Origin: Chryseobacterium sp. HSC-36S06 | GTDB taxonomy: Bacteria; Bacteroidota; Bacteroidia; Flavobacteriales; Weeksellaceae | Assembly: GCF_024171485.1 (NCBI RefSeq) | Contig: NZ_JALJZX010000004.1 | Location: 124,001 to 188,000 of the forward strand | Length of the DNA stretch: 64,000 bases | Direction: 5' to 3' | Shown: piece by piece, positions 45,153-54,448 of the stretch | Position numbering within the stretch: position 1 is the stretch's first letter | How the letters are laid out: each line of letters begins with the position of its first letter | The notes under the pieces: generated by a model | The model's database searches: none | What the model saw: only the letters and a program-made list of their open reading frames with translations | Told to the model about the DNA's origin: nothing | Translations under genes and position numbers: made by a program

Positions 45153-45183
45153 AAAAATGCCGGAACATAAGCCCGGCATTTTC
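45153..45183. terminator. Bidirectional terminator between symporter and M1 peptidase remnants
   Basis: Stem AAAATGCCGG/CCGGCATTTT with an A-rich flank on the left and T-rich on the right, lying between convergent genes. Confidence 0.8.
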
Positions 45184-45199
45184 AGTTTAAAAAACAAGT

Positions 45200-46564
45200 T
45201 TATTTATAAGCTTCAATCACTTTGTTAATCGCATCAACCTGCTGATTGATTGTAGGGCTCGAAGGATTGGCTTTCAGCACAACCATCTTTTTAGCAAGAC
45301 CATCTTTAAGAATCTGAACAATCATCATCTTCGCCTGTGGATTATCGCCAATCTGCTTTTTAACCTGGGTTAAAATCTTCGTTACATTTTCCGTTGCTTT
45401 CAGGTTATCAGAACTCATGATCCAGTTATACCCGTCTTCGGCAGCCGCACCCAATTCAGGATTCTGGAATTTCAAAAACGGATAAAACGCCGCTGTTGAA
45501 GCAATTGCCGGCATTTGCTTTTCAATTTTGTTTTTTACGATGATGGGTAAAAGTTCTGCGATTAAATCGTCGCTTGCACCGTCAAGATCTATACTGCTGG
45601 CCAAAGTAGCAACTTTCGAAGGATCCACGACCGCAATCCCGGAAAGAGAACTTCCTTTCACCGAATTCGACACCGCATTCATTCCTTTCTCGAAAAGAGG
45701 CAGGTATTTCTTGTCTTTTGTTTTTGTTAAAGCTGAGATCGCTGCAGCCTGAACCAAAGTTTTGGGATCATTGTAAGCTATTTTTTCAACTTCTGCCAAC
45801 GCTGCTTTCGCCTGATCAGATTTTGTTAAATCAAGACCGCTCAGCGCTTTCATTCTGATTCTGAAGTTGGGGTCTTTCAATGCTGCGACCAAAGTTTTCA
45901 GTGACGCAGGATTTGGTCCTTTATTTTCCGCAGCTTTTTCTACTGCTTTGTATCTGCTTAAAAATTCCTTTGAATTTGAGTATTGCGCGAAATATTGATC
46001 CGGAGTTTTATTTTCCGTAAACTCGCCTAAAATGACACCGTCAGCATTCAGATTGATAAAATCTGGATTTTTGGAAACCGGGAAGCTAAAATCGTTTTTA
46101 TCTTTCGCACTTATCCAGACATTTTTTCTTGTAGGTTTTCCGTTTTCATAAATGTCGAGCACAAGGGGAAACTGGAAATTACCGCCCAGCTGGTCCTGAC
46201 TTACTGTAATTTTCACCTGCTTTTTCACAGGTTCGAAGGTTGTAGTGTATGAAACTTTCGGGTGACCACTGTTGAAATACCACTGATTAAAGAACCAATT
46301 CAAATCTTTGCCCGAAACTTTTTCGAGTGAAAGACGGAACTGATGCGCTTCGCCCGTACCATATTCATTGGTTTTCAGATAATCATGCATTCCTGCCCAG
46401 AAAGCATCGTCGCCCAGATAATTTCTCAACATGTGAAGAATTGAGCCTCCTTTATTATAGGAAACACCATCAAACATATCTTCTTTGTGATGGTAATTAA
46501 AACGCACCAGATCTTTGGTGACGTTGGAAGGATCACGGAAATAACCTTCAGCAGCTTTCATCAA
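45200..46564 (-). CDS. C-terminal part of the interrupted M1 aminopeptidase
   Basis: 454 residues from the first ATG after the stop; the real frame reopens at 46654. It holds the catalytic Tyr region 'FDGVSYNKGGSILHMLRNYLGDDAFW', the rest of the catalytic domain and a C-terminal HEAT-like helical repeat region (about 210-450). As an independent product it has no signal peptide and no zinc site. Confidence 0.75.
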   Translation of the reverse strand: MMKAAEGYFRDPSNVTKDLVRFNYHHKEDMFDGVSYNKGGSILHMLRNYLGDDAFWAGMHDYLKTNEYGTGEAHQFRLSLEKVSGKDLNWFFNQWYFNSGHPKVSYTTTFEPVKKQVKITVSQDQLGGNFQFPLVLDIYENGKPTRKNVWISAKDKNDFSFPVSKNPDFINLNADGVILGEFTENKTPDQYFAQYSNSKEFLSRYKAVEKAAENKGPNPASLKTLVAALKDPNFRIRMKALSGLDLTKSDQAKAALAEVEKIAYNDPKTLVQAAAISALTKTKDKKYLPLFEKGMNAVSNSVKGSSLSGIAVVDPSKVATLASSIDLDGASDDLIAELLPIIVKNKIEKQMPAIASTAAFYPFLKFQNPELGAAAEDGYNWIMSSDNLKATENVTKILTQVKKQIGDNPQAKMMIVQILKDGLAKKMVVLKANPSSPTINQQVDAINKVIEAYK

Positions 46565-46654
46565 AGTATAATCTGCGAAGTCTTTACCATATTTATGTTC
46601 ATTCCAGAGGTATTCGGAATAGTTGGCGAAAGATTCGTTTACCGTAAGATTACT

Positions 46655-47707
46655 TCAGCTTTCGGTAGTAACCAGATCGCCAAACCAGTGGTGGAAAAGT
46701 TCGTGCGAAATCACATCTTCCCATCGGTTTTCATCAATGAGGTCGCCGGGTTTTTGCTGTGCAGATTCCTGATGAAGGACCGCCGTGGTATTTTCCATCG
46801 CCCCGGAAACGTAATCTCTGGCTGTGATCTGCGCATATTTTGACCAAGGATAATCGTAATTTAGTTTTTTTGAAAAGAATTCCAACATTTCCGGAGTATT
46901 GCCGAAAATCTGTTTTGCGTACGCTTCATATTCTTTTTCAACATAATAATCCACCGGAATATTTCTCCATTTGTCTTTTACGACAGCATAATCCCCTACT
47001 CCCATAAAAAACAGGTAAGGTGCGTGCTTTTTATCCATCACCCAGTGATCGGTACGGAGTCCGTTGCTTTCTTTCACGGAAGATTTCATCAAACCGTTCG
47101 ATAAAGTGACATATTTGTCGGGTACGGTCATGTAAATTTCCTGCGTGGTTTTCTGGTTAGGTTTATCAATGGTTGGGAACCATGCAGAACTGGCTTCGGT
47201 TTCACCCTGTGTCCAGATTTGGGTAGGTTTATCAGCGTCTTTTCCCTGTGCGTTTACGAAATAAAGTCCCTTTGCATCGGTAATTGCAGCGCTGCCCTTT
47301 TCGGTTACTTCATTAGGACGCGCGGTGTATTTAATGTAAACCGTATACTCCTGATTCCGCGTATAGGTCTTATCTAAAGTGATTTTCAGCATATCATCTT
47401 TGTACGCGTATTTCAGCGGCGTTTTACCACCATTTTTGTCCAAAGCCACTTCGTGAATGAGCATCGCTTTAGCATCCAGAATCAGGGAATCCGAAGGATA
47501 AAAGTGCGGGCTTGCAGTGAGCCACGCTTCGCCGTTCATTTGTTCCTTCGCATAATCGAAATTTACTTTGAGTTTAGTGTGTTTCAGTTCCGTTGATTTG
47601 GTATGGGTTTGGCGGTATTCGGTTCTGCCGGAAGTTTCGGTTTGGGCGTAGGCAGTACCGGTAAATAGAATGCCGAGTAGTCCTAAGGAAATGATGAGTT
47701 TCTTCAT
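46655..47707 (-). CDS. N-terminal part of the interrupted M1 aminopeptidase
   Basis: 350 residues before the stop: signal peptide 'MKKLIISLGLLGILFTGTAYAQ', the saddle-like N-terminal M1 domain, the exopeptidase motif GAMEN in 'RDYVSGAMENTTAVLHQES', and the zinc motif HEXXH ('ISHELFHHWFGDLVTTES'). It would be a truncated product without the third zinc ligand. Confidence 0.8.
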   Translation of the reverse strand: MKKLIISLGLLGILFTGTAYAQTETSGRTEYRQTHTKSTELKHTKLKVNFDYAKEQMNGEAWLTASPHFYPSDSLILDAKAMLIHEVALDKNGGKTPLKYAYKDDMLKITLDKTYTRNQEYTVYIKYTARPNEVTEKGSAAITDAKGLYFVNAQGKDADKPTQIWTQGETEASSAWFPTIDKPNQKTTQEIYMTVPDKYVTLSNGLMKSSVKESNGLRTDHWVMDKKHAPYLFFMGVGDYAVVKDKWRNIPVDYYVEKEYEAYAKQIFGNTPEMLEFFSKKLNYDYPWSKYAQITARDYVSGAMENTTAVLHQESAQQKPGDLIDENRWEDVISHELFHHWFGDLVTTES

Positions 47708-47775
47708 GTATCGCTGTTTATATTTTTTGTTCGTTGTTTGATGTAATTATTGACTTAAAGTAAAATGTTTTTGCA

Positions 47776-49095
47776 CTACTGCTTTGCGAAAACCAAAGCC
47801 ATAGATCCCTGATTGAAATCTATCGTATTTTTATCGGGATTGAATTTCATTTTTATGCCTGCAGGATCAAATTTAAATTCGGAATCGGAAACAACCTCGA
47901 GTGGAAATGCAGTTTGTCCGGTAGCCTGAGCCATCAGTTTTCCGTTCTCTTCGAAAATTTTAATATCAAGCGGAAATCCTGGTGCTTTGTACGTGCCTTC
48001 ATATTTTTTAAGGAGTGCGAGATCAACAGTTTTCTCTTTAAAATCGGGCATTTTAAAATCCATATTCATTGCCGTTTTCAACATGTTGATGGAAATCTGG
48101 TTCACATCATAATCCGATTGATTGGTAATGAAACTCACCCCGGCTTTTGATTCCGGAAAGTAAAAAAGTACCGAACGGAATTCCTCGATCCTTCCGCTGT
48201 GACCATATCCGTATCTGTCAATAAACGGCACCTTAGCTAATCCAAACCCGTAATTATCTTTAAAATCCTTCATCGCCGCAAGGCTTTTTTGAGAAATGAT
48301 CTTGCCGTTTTCCAGTGCGATGACGAATTTAAGCAGTTCGGTTGGTGTTGAAATAATATTTCCGGCGCCGATCGGGATACTAATGTCGGTCTCCGGATTT
48401 TTTTCATAGACTCCGTTTTTGTAGTAATAGGCGTGAGCCTGATTTTTTGCAGGATCAATTTTTCCGCCGACTTTAGTTAGAGAAAGTTTCAAGGGTTTTG
48501 CAATTTTGTCCTGCAGCAGTTCAGCATACGACTTCTTATAAACTTTCTCCAGTATATATCCCAACAAGATGTAATTGGAGTTACTGTAAGCATGTTTTTC
48601 TCCCGGAGAAAAGTCACTTTTATATTTCTGAATGATGGAAACCAGCTCATTTTCAGTCTTAGGATTCTGATGGTATTCCCAATATTCCTTCTCGTCGGTA
48701 AGATTATGAATTCCGGTACGGTGCTGCATGAGTTGAGCTACGGTAATTTTCGGTGAGTTTTCGATTGCAGGGTAAAAATCCGAAAGTTTGGTATCCAGCG
48801 ATAGTTTTTTCTCTTCTACCGCTTTCATCACCAAAACAGCAGTAAAGATTTTGGAGACCGAACCAATCCGGTATTGGGTATTCATATTGGCCTTCTGGTG
48901 TTTTTCAGCATCGGCAAAGCCGGTTACCTTTACAAAGTCAGGTTCATTGCCAGTCGCAAGCGCGTAGCTGCCAACTGCCTTATGACGTACTGCGAGGGAA
49001 TCCAGATAAGCTGATAGTTTCTCGCGGTTACCCTGCTGGGCAAAATTCAGAATGAATGCTCCTGACAGGGCGGCTGTAAATAATTTTTTCCACAT
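47776..49095 (-). CDS. Exported serine hydrolase, beta-lactamase class C-like
   Basis: A 439-residue exported protein (signal 'MWKKLFTAALSGAFILNFAQ'). The active-site SxxK is 'YRIGSVSKIFTAVLVMKA', the YxN is 'HAYSNSNYILLGYILE', and the third motif HxG-like is 'YGYGHSGRIEEFRS'. The C-terminal part (about 350-439) is a lipocalin-like extra domain ('YEGTYKAPGFPLDIKIFEENGKLMAQATGQTAFPLEVVSDSEFKFD'). Such proteins are mostly D-aminopeptidases or esterases rather than true beta-lactamases; substrate not known. Confidence 0.9.
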   Translation of the reverse strand: MWKKLFTAALSGAFILNFAQQGNREKLSAYLDSLAVRHKAVGSYALATGNEPDFVKVTGFADAEKHQKANMNTQYRIGSVSKIFTAVLVMKAVEEKKLSLDTKLSDFYPAIENSPKITVAQLMQHRTGIHNLTDEKEYWEYHQNPKTENELVSIIQKYKSDFSPGEKHAYSNSNYILLGYILEKVYKKSYAELLQDKIAKPLKLSLTKVGGKIDPAKNQAHAYYYKNGVYEKNPETDISIPIGAGNIISTPTELLKFVIALENGKIISQKSLAAMKDFKDNYGFGLAKVPFIDRYGYGHSGRIEEFRSVLFYFPESKAGVSFITNQSDYDVNQISINMLKTAMNMDFKMPDFKEKTVDLALLKKYEGTYKAPGFPLDIKIFEENGKLMAQATGQTAFPLEVVSDSEFKFDPAGIKMKFNPDKNTIDFNQGSMALVFAKQ

Positions 49096-49173
49096 AAGAA
49101 TTAGTTTTCTTAATGGGTAGCAAAAACGATAAATTAGTTACGGAAATACCTGATCTTTAACAAATAAACTTAT

Positions 49174-49968
49174 TTAAACCGCTACAGGCGCTTTAATTCC
49201 CGGATGTGGATCATAATTTTCGAGCATGAAATCTTCAAAAGTGAAACTGAAAATATCTTTAATCTGAGGATTGAGTTTCATCGTTGGTAAAGCTTTCGGA
49301 GTTCTGGAAAGTTGTTTTTTGACCTGCTCGAAATGATTGTTATAAATATGAACATCACCAAAAGTGTGAACATAATCACCCACTTCCAGATCGCAAACCT
49401 GTGCAACCATCATCAGTAACAACGCATAACTTGCAATATTAAAGGGAACGCCAAGAAAAACATCAGCACTTCGCTGATACAGCTGCAGCGATAATTTTCC
49501 GTCGGCAACGTAAAACTGAAACATTGCGTGGCAAGGCGCTAAAGCCATATTAGGAATTTCAGCAACATTCCATGCGGAAACGATGAGTCTCCGGGAATCC
49601 GGATTTTTTTTAATCTGATCAATCACTTCCGAAACCTGATCGACCACTTTTCCGTCTGCACCGGCCCAGCTTCTCCACTGCGCGCCGTAAACAGGTCCTA
49701 AATCTCCATTTTCATCAGCCCATTCATTCCAGATTGAAACGCCATTATCGGTTAAATACTTTACATTGGTATCGCCTTTTAAAAACCAAAGCAATTCATA
49801 AATAATTGATTTTAAATGAACTTTTTTAGTGGTCACCAAAGGGAAACCTTCAGACAAATCGTATCGCAGCTGGTAACCAAAAATACTTCGGGTGCCGGTG
49901 CCTGTTCTGTCGGTTTTATCGGTTCCGTTGTCGATGATATTCTGAAGTAAGTCGAGGTAATTTTGCAT
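49174..49968 (-). CDS. thyA: Thymidylate synthase
   Basis: A 264-residue ThyA converting dUMP to dTMP with methylene-tetrahydrofolate. Full-length, with '[19 protein letters not shown]', '[11 protein letters not shown]', '[13 protein letters not shown]', catalytic Cys in '[40 protein letters not shown]' and '[12 protein letters not shown]'. A dfrA (dihydrofolate reductase) gene often follows in other bacteria but is not seen here. Confidence 0.97.
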   Translation of the reverse strand: MQNYLDLLQNIIDNGTDKTDRTGTGTRSIFGYQLRYDLSEGFPLVTTKKVHLKSIIYELLWFLKGDTNVKYLTDNGVSIWNEWADENGDLGPVYGAQWRSWAGADGKVVDQVSEVIDQIKKNPDSRRLIVSAWNVAEIPNMALAPCHAMFQFYVADGKLSLQLYQRSADVFLGVPFNIASYALLLMMVAQVCDLEVGDYVHTFGDVHIYNNHFEQVKKQLSRTPKALPTMKLNPQIKDIFSFTFEDFMLENYDPHPGIKAPVAV

Positions 49969-50004
49969 TTGATAAGGCTAATTGGTTTGCAAATTAAGTA
50001 ATTT

Positions 50005-50445
50005 TTAAGACACGCTGTGAATGGTTTGTTTGGAACTATTCAATATAAACTCTTCACCTTTTCTTTTTCCGTACATCGCTTTTGCGAGCGGACTTTCGGT
50101 AGAAATCACAAAAATTTTCTTTTCCTTAAGACTGATTTCTCCCAAAGAAACCGCAATATAAAAAAAGCCTTTTTCAGTTTCGACCAGCGAACCCAAACCG
50201 ATTAGCGAATGCTCAGTGGTATTGATTAACTTTAAAGAATTCAATGACTTTAAATTTTCATTCAGCTGAATCTGCAGGTTATTGATTTCCTGCTGCACCA
50301 TTTCCCGCGAAATTTCGTATTTATCTCCCATCGAACTTTTGGTTTCGTTGTTAGCAGCACGGGTTTCGGCAATCAGATGTTCTAAATGACCAATTTTTTC
50401 TGATAATTTGTCGTAAATAATTTGCAGGATTTCAGATTTGTTCAT
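50005..50445 (-). CDS. GreA/GreB-like transcription factor homologue
   Basis: A 146-residue protein with an N-terminal helical coiled-coil ('IIYDKLSEKIGHLEHLIAETRAANNETKSSMGDKYEISREMVQQEINNLQIQL') and a C-terminal beta-domain ('HSLIGLGSLVETEKGFFYIAVSLGEISL', 'ISTESPLAKAMYGKRKGEEFIL') like the Gre factor C-terminus. Gre factors rescue stalled RNA polymerase through an acidic tip between the coils; here 'SSMGDKYE' carries Asp/Glu at the right place, so function is possible. Automated annotation often mislabels it as 3-oxoacyl-ACP synthase. It starts 7 bp after the amylase stop and probably shares its transcript. Confidence 0.75.
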   Translation of the reverse strand: MNKSEILQIIYDKLSEKIGHLEHLIAETRAANNETKSSMGDKYEISREMVQQEINNLQIQLNENLKSLNSLKLINTTEHSLIGLGSLVETEKGFFYIAVSLGEISLKEKKIFVISTESPLAKAMYGKRKGEEFILNSSKQTIHSVS

Positions 50446-50452
50446 TCAGCTC

Positions 50453-51805
50453 CTATTTTTCCATAACGGCATATCCACCGACCGGTAAGTAAAAACTTTT
50501 GTCCTGTGAAAAATCTTTTACCGGACCACTGAAAACATTTTTAAATGTTCCGGAAACATTTTTATCATCAATGGTAAAAGAGACATTCTCCTTAGAAAAA
50601 TTCAGAACAACCAACACCTCATCTTTTCCGTTCTTTCTTACGTAAGCCATCACTTTATCATCCGCGGAAGTTTTTAAAACAGTAGTTGTAGCGGCCGGAT
50701 CACCGCCTCTCAATGCCGGGTTCTTTGATTTCAGATTCAATAAAGTTTTGTAGAAACCGTGAAGTTCATTCGTTCCAGTCCACGGGATTGGATCTTTTTC
50801 AAAAAACTCCAGACGTTTCGTTTTCAAAGGAAGTTCCTGACCGTTATAAAGTAGCGGAACACCATTCCAGGTGATTGAAAACACGGCTAAAGGTTTTGCC
50901 AGAACGCCATATTTTTCATACTCAGTACCGTTCCAGGTATTTTCATCATGGTTTGAAGTGAACCAAGCGCGCATGGAACCGTCGCCAATTGCGGTATATC
51001 TTCCGAGCAGATTTTTTAAATCATCAAAAGAAGCTTTTCCGTCGTTATAATCTTTTGTTTTGTGCATCCAGTTCCAGATATAACTTGCATCGAAAACTTT
51101 TCCGTAGTCCGGATTATCGAGTTCATCGAATTCACCCAACCAGAAAAGCGGCTTTACTTTTTCAACCTCAGGTCTTGCCTGCTGCCAGAAATCAACTTCA
51201 ACCCAAGCTGCAAGATCGCATCGAAATCCGTCGATATTCGTTTCACGCACCCAGAATTTCATGGCTTCGATCATGGCAAGTCTCATTTGCGGATTGCTGT
51301 AATCGAGTTCGATAATATCATCCATTCCGGAAGCGATCTGAAAATCGTTGGTTTTTGGATCTTTCAGGTAAAATTCAGGATTGGTTTTCGTCCATACATG
51401 ATCCCAGCCGGTGTGGTTGGCAACCCAGTCGATGATCACTTTGAAACCCATTTTATGAGCTTCATTCACCATATGTTTAAAATCTTCCATCGTACCGAAT
51501 TCCGGATTGATGGCGGTATAATCCTGTGCGGCATACTGGCTTCCCAATGGACCTTTTTTATTTTTCTGTGCGATGGGTGTGATCGGCATAAACCAAAGTG
51601 TTTTCACGCCCATTTCTTTCAGACGCGGCATTTCTTTTTCGAATGCCCGGAAAGTTCCTTCCGGAGTGTACTGTCTTATATTAACTTCGTAAATATTGGT
51701 GGTGTGCTTCCATTCGCTGGGCAACTCGTTCATTGTCGTAGATTTTTGTGTGGTACAGGATGCGATTCCCAATCCGATGATTGCTAAAAGTATGAGTTTT
51801 TTCAT
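50453..51805 (-). CDS. Alpha-amylase family lipoprotein
   Basis: A 450-residue GH13 glycosidase with a lipoprotein signal ('LAIIGLGIASCTTQ', lipobox Cys). Catalytic residues: nucleophile Asp in 'NIDGFRCDLAAWV', acid Glu in 'PLFWLGEFDELDN', and Asp in 'FTSNHDENTWNG'. It is anchored to a membrane and likely acts on starch-type oligosaccharides. It is a paralogue of the soluble amylase at 12256-13632. Confidence 0.92.
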   Translation of the reverse strand: MKKLILLAIIGLGIASCTTQKSTTMNELPSEWKHTTNIYEVNIRQYTPEGTFRAFEKEMPRLKEMGVKTLWFMPITPIAQKNKKGPLGSQYAAQDYTAINPEFGTMEDFKHMVNEAHKMGFKVIIDWVANHTGWDHVWTKTNPEFYLKDPKTNDFQIASGMDDIIELDYSNPQMRLAMIEAMKFWVRETNIDGFRCDLAAWVEVDFWQQARPEVEKVKPLFWLGEFDELDNPDYGKVFDASYIWNWMHKTKDYNDGKASFDDLKNLLGRYTAIGDGSMRAWFTSNHDENTWNGTEYEKYGVLAKPLAVFSITWNGVPLLYNGQELPLKTKRLEFFEKDPIPWTGTNELHGFYKTLLNLKSKNPALRGGDPAATTTVLKTSADDKVMAYVRKNGKDEVLVVLNFSKENVSFTIDDKNVSGTFKNVFSGPVKDFSQDKSFYLPVGGYAVMEK

Positions 51806-51821
51806 TCTGATGATTTACAAG

Positions 51822-51829
51822 CAAATGTA
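51822..51829 (-). promoter_or_regulatory. -7 promoter element for amylase lipoprotein
   Basis: CAAATGTA reads TACATTTG on the minus strand, 16 bp before the start at 51805. Confidence 0.45.
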
Positions 51830-51895
51830 TGGGTTTTTTATTAAAATTCCAGAAGCAGAAGTATGCTTTTGAAGAAATTGAATGTTAAAAAGCAT

Positions 51896-51920
51896 AAAAA
51901 AACCCCGGAATTTCCGGGGC
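51896..51920 (-). terminator. Terminator after pRiA4b-like gene
   Basis: Stem CCCCGGAA/TTCCGGGG at 51903-51920, with a long A-run on the left that becomes a T-run for minus-strand transcripts. Confidence 0.85.
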
Positions 51921-51927
51921 TGTATTT

Positions 51928-52509
51928 TTAAACTTCGTCAGTATCGTCTTCTTCAAAGAAATCATCATCGAAATCATCGTCTTCATCATCAAAACCTTCG
52001 TCTTCGTCGGAAAAATCACCGGAACTGAAATCTTCATCAAAGTTTCCGAAATCATCATCGGCAAGAGGAATTGGCGAACTCTTCTTTGCTTTCTTCCCTC
52101 CTTTACTCGGTGCTTTCAGCGGCATATTGCCGAAACGGAAAACGGTAATGGGGTAATTTACAGCGGGTTTTTCGTCGATAATTTCTACCAGTTCGCAGAA
52201 AAACTCCCAAAGATCCATAAACCCATATTGGAAATGAACTTTGTCACCCACTTTTTCGAAAGCTTCGCTGATATACACATCCGACATTATTTCTCCTTCT
52301 CCGTCATCGCTCATATCTTCCAACGGAACGGTTTTTATCACCATTCCTTCATCATCCAGAATATTAAAAAGCGACAGATCCTCTCCCATCAGGGTGAATG
52401 CGCTCTTGATTCCCAGATGCAGATTCCAGAGATTCTGCTTTTCCTTGATCTCAACATCGCGGAAGATATCATCTTTAGCATCTAAAATAATGCGGATTTT
52501 ATAAACCAT
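51928..52509 (-). CDS. Plasmid pRiA4b ORF-3 family protein
   Basis: A 193-residue protein with the ORF-3 family fold in its first 120 residues ('YKIRIILDAKDDIFRDVEIKEKQNLWNLHLGIKSAFTLMGEDLSLFNILDDEG', 'FQYGFMDLWEFFCELVEI'), a short basic link ('SKGGKKAKKSS') and an extremely acidic tail of Asp/Glu (about 155-193). Function unknown; the family was first seen on plasmids but is widespread on chromosomes. A full promoter precedes it. Confidence 0.85.
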   Translation of the reverse strand: MVYKIRIILDAKDDIFRDVEIKEKQNLWNLHLGIKSAFTLMGEDLSLFNILDDEGMVIKTVPLEDMSDDGEGEIMSDVYISEAFEKVGDKVHFQYGFMDLWEFFCELVEIIDEKPAVNYPITVFRFGNMPLKAPSKGGKKAKKSSPIPLADDDFGNFDEDFSSGDFSDEDEGFDDEDDDFDDDFFEEDDTDEV

Positions 52510-52552
52510 TTTAGTTTGAATTTAGATAGGTTTTTAGAATTAATTTCGTGTA

Positions 52553-52580
52553 CAAATATAAAACAATAGAATTTTGACAA
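52553..52580 (-). promoter_or_regulatory. Promoter of pRiA4b-like gene
   Basis: On the minus strand: TTG (52578-52580), 17-bp spacer, TATATTTG (52553-52560). Full match to the Bacteroidetes promoter. Confidence 0.65.
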
Positions 52581-52633
52581 AAAAGAATTCGCAGCGTTTT
52601 TATTAAAAAAGTTTTGCTTACATTTTGCGTTTT

Positions 52634-53668
52634 CTAATTGCTTTTTTCGAGTAAAAAACTAAACCGTGTACCTTCCAAATATACACTTTCCACCGAGATA
52701 TTTTCACCATGGGCTTCTAAAATATGCTTTACAATTGCAAGCCCTAATCCAGAGCCGCCATCGTTACGGTTTCGGCTGGTTTCTACGCGGTAAAACCGTT
52801 CGAAAATACGCGGCAACGCTTCGGGCTTAATTCCCATTCCGTTATCTTCAACCGAGACCAGAACTTTATTTTTCAGGACCGTGGTTTTAATGATAATCTG
52901 GGCTTTGTCCCGATTGGCATAATGAATGGCATTTGATATTAAATTGATCAGGACCTGAGAGATTTTCTGCTTATCGGCATTTACAAAGATCTGCGGCACG
53001 GCGGTCTGCAGCTGTACCCGGGCATCCTTCCGAAGTGCTTCCAGATCCAGAAGGTCAATAATCTCGCGAACCACCGTGTTGAGATCGAAACTGGTGACAT
53101 TCAACGTTATCTCGCCGGATTCGTACTGGTTGATCATATCAAGATCTTTCACGATATTAAGTAACCTTTCTACCGATTTATCAATTCTTTCCAGGTATTT
53201 ATCGCGGATTGCCAGATTTTCCACACCGCCATCCATAAGTGTTTCCACATATCCCTGGATGGAAAATAACGGCGTTTTCAGTTCATGAGAAACATTTCCG
53301 ATGTATTCTTTCCGATAGGTTTCCATTTCTTTCATCGTTCCCATTTCGGTCGCGCTCTTTTGGCTAAACGCAGAAAATCTTTCTCCCAACTGCTTAAAAT
53401 CCATTTCATTATCATCATCAGCACTGATGTCTTCCGGAAGAATGGTAGAGATTTTTCTTATCTGCTTTTTACCATAGAAATTAAAAAGGTAATCAAGAAT
53501 CACATAGTTAAGCGCAAATATCAGGACGACACAAACGAAAAGAGTAAGATAGAAATTGCTTTTGCTGTGAAAAACCGCATCGTTGGTATAATCGAAACCC
53601 AGCGCCACCAGAGACATGGCTACGGTTAGGAAAACTGAAGCAAGTAAAGTAAGCCGGTGAAACCTCAT
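52634..53668 (-). CDS. phoR: PhoR-like sensor histidine kinase
   Basis: A 344-residue membrane kinase with two N-terminal helices (about 8-28 and 40-60), a short linker, HisKA (His in 'IGNVSHELKTPLFSIQGYVETLMDGG') and HATPase_c ('NLISNAIHYANRD', 'DNGMGI', 'GGSGLGLAIVKHILEAHGE'). It lacks a PAS domain and any large periplasmic sensor, like many PhoR types that sense the Pst/PhoU state. The gene follows phoB by 9 bp. The name rests on the phoB partner; 'PhoR-like' is the safe call. Confidence 0.85.
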   Translation of the reverse strand: MRFHRLTLLASVFLTVAMSLVALGFDYTNDAVFHSKSNFYLTLFVCVVLIFALNYVILDYLFNFYGKKQIRKISTILPEDISADDDNEMDFKQLGERFSAFSQKSATEMGTMKEMETYRKEYIGNVSHELKTPLFSIQGYVETLMDGGVENLAIRDKYLERIDKSVERLLNIVKDLDMINQYESGEITLNVTSFDLNTVVREIIDLLDLEALRKDARVQLQTAVPQIFVNADKQKISQVLINLISNAIHYANRDKAQIIIKTTVLKNKVLVSVEDNGMGIKPEALPRIFERFYRVETSRNRNDGGSGLGLAIVKHILEAHGENISVESVYLEGTRFSFLLEKSN

Positions 53669-53677
53669 CTTACAAAT

Positions 53678-54355
53678 TTACACAACTAATTTGTAACCGA
53701 TTCCTTTTAAGGTCTGAATGGTGCCTATCCCCAGTTTTTCGCGGAGGCGGCGGATGTGCACATCGATGGTTCTTTCGCCAACAATTACATCGTTGCCCCA
53801 TACTTTTTCCAGGATTTCTTCGCGTTTGAAAACTTTATTGGTATTGGAAGCAAGGAGATAAAGCAGGTCAAATTCTTTTTTAGGAAGCAGAAACTGTTGC
53901 CCCGCCTTGGAAACCCTGAAGTTGTCTTTATCAATAATCAAATCGCCAACATTGATGTTTTTTGAGGTCTCAGAAACCTGCGAAGTAAGCTGTAAAAGGG
54001 CGTTGACTTTAGAGATAAGAATTTTCGGTTTAATGATTTTCACGATATAATCATTGGCTCCAGCCTGAAAACCGGCGAGCTGAGAAAACTCTTCGCTTCT
54101 TGCGGAAAGAAATACAATGAGCGTTTTCTGCAGTTCTTTGATTTTTCTTAAATCCTGGCAGGTTTCGATACCATCTTTTTCCGGCATCATTACATCCAGA
54201 AGGATAAGATCGGGGATGATCTGTTTTGCCTTTTCAATTCCTTCGTTTCCGTTGCTGGCGGTGGAAACCTGGTAGCCTTCTTTTTCGAGATTGTAGGATA
54301 ATATTTCTAAAATGTCCTGCTCATCATCAATCAAAAGAATTTTTTTCTGATTCAT
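53678..54355 (-). CDS. phoB: PhoB-like response regulator
   Basis: A 225-residue OmpR/PhoB-type regulator. Receiver (1-120) with 'LLIDDEQDILEILSYNLEKEGYQV', Asp in 'LILLDVMMPEKDGIETCQ' and a Lys in 'NDYIVKIIKPK'; winged-helix DNA-binding domain (about 130-225) with 'LPKKEFDLLYLLASNTNKVFKREEILEKVWG' and 'RTIDVHIRRLREKLGIGTIQTLKGIGYKL'. Proteins of this class bind direct repeats spaced 11 bp. CTTAA repeats with that spacing lie in the intergenic region next to it. A phosphate role is likely but not proven. Confidence 0.87.
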   Translation of the reverse strand: MNQKKILLIDDEQDILEILSYNLEKEGYQVSTASNGNEGIEKAKQIIPDLILLDVMMPEKDGIETCQDLRKIKELQKTLIVFLSARSEEFSQLAGFQAGANDYIVKIIKPKILISKVNALLQLTSQVSETSKNINVGDLIIDKDNFRVSKAGQQFLLPKKEFDLLYLLASNTNKVFKREEILEKVWGNDVIVGERTIDVHIRRLREKLGIGTIQTLKGIGYKLVV

Positions 54356-54373
54356 CTTTACTATTTAACCTTT

Positions 54374-54381
54374 CAAAGTTA
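54374..54381 (-). promoter_or_regulatory. -7 promoter element for phoB-phoR
   Basis: CAAAGTTA reads TAACTTTG on the minus strand, 18 bp before the phoB start. A TTG (54398-54400) stands 16 bp upstream. Confidence 0.5.
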
Positions 54382-54448
54382 GTCAAATTTGATATCGCAA
54401 AGCCGCCACTTTACAATATTCATAATTAATTAATATTACCCCAATTCC

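Larger units (their letters stand above)
45200..47707 (-). pseudogene. M1 aminopeptidase interrupted by in-frame TGA
   Basis: A single 836-codon reading frame for an exported M1 zinc aminopeptidase, broken by one TGA at 46655-46657. Reading through gives 'GDLVTTES[*]SNLTVNESFANYSEYLWNEHKYG'. In relatives the position is Trp (TTESWSNLT), so TGG has become TGA. The stop lies between HEXXH ('ISHELFHHWFGD') and the third zinc ligand Glu ('NESFANY'), so neither half could be active alone. Both halves are otherwise open and the frame is unbroken on each side. The simplest reading is a recent nonsense mutation or a base-call error; TGA is a normal stop elsewhere in the window (e.g. 43196-43198), so recoding is not general. 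Confidence 0.85.

Noticed and set aside
46655..46657. TGA read as selenocysteine or tryptophan by a variant code.
   Set aside because: No SECIS-like hairpin or Sec context can be shown, the family residue is Trp, and TGA is used as a normal stop in other genes of the window.
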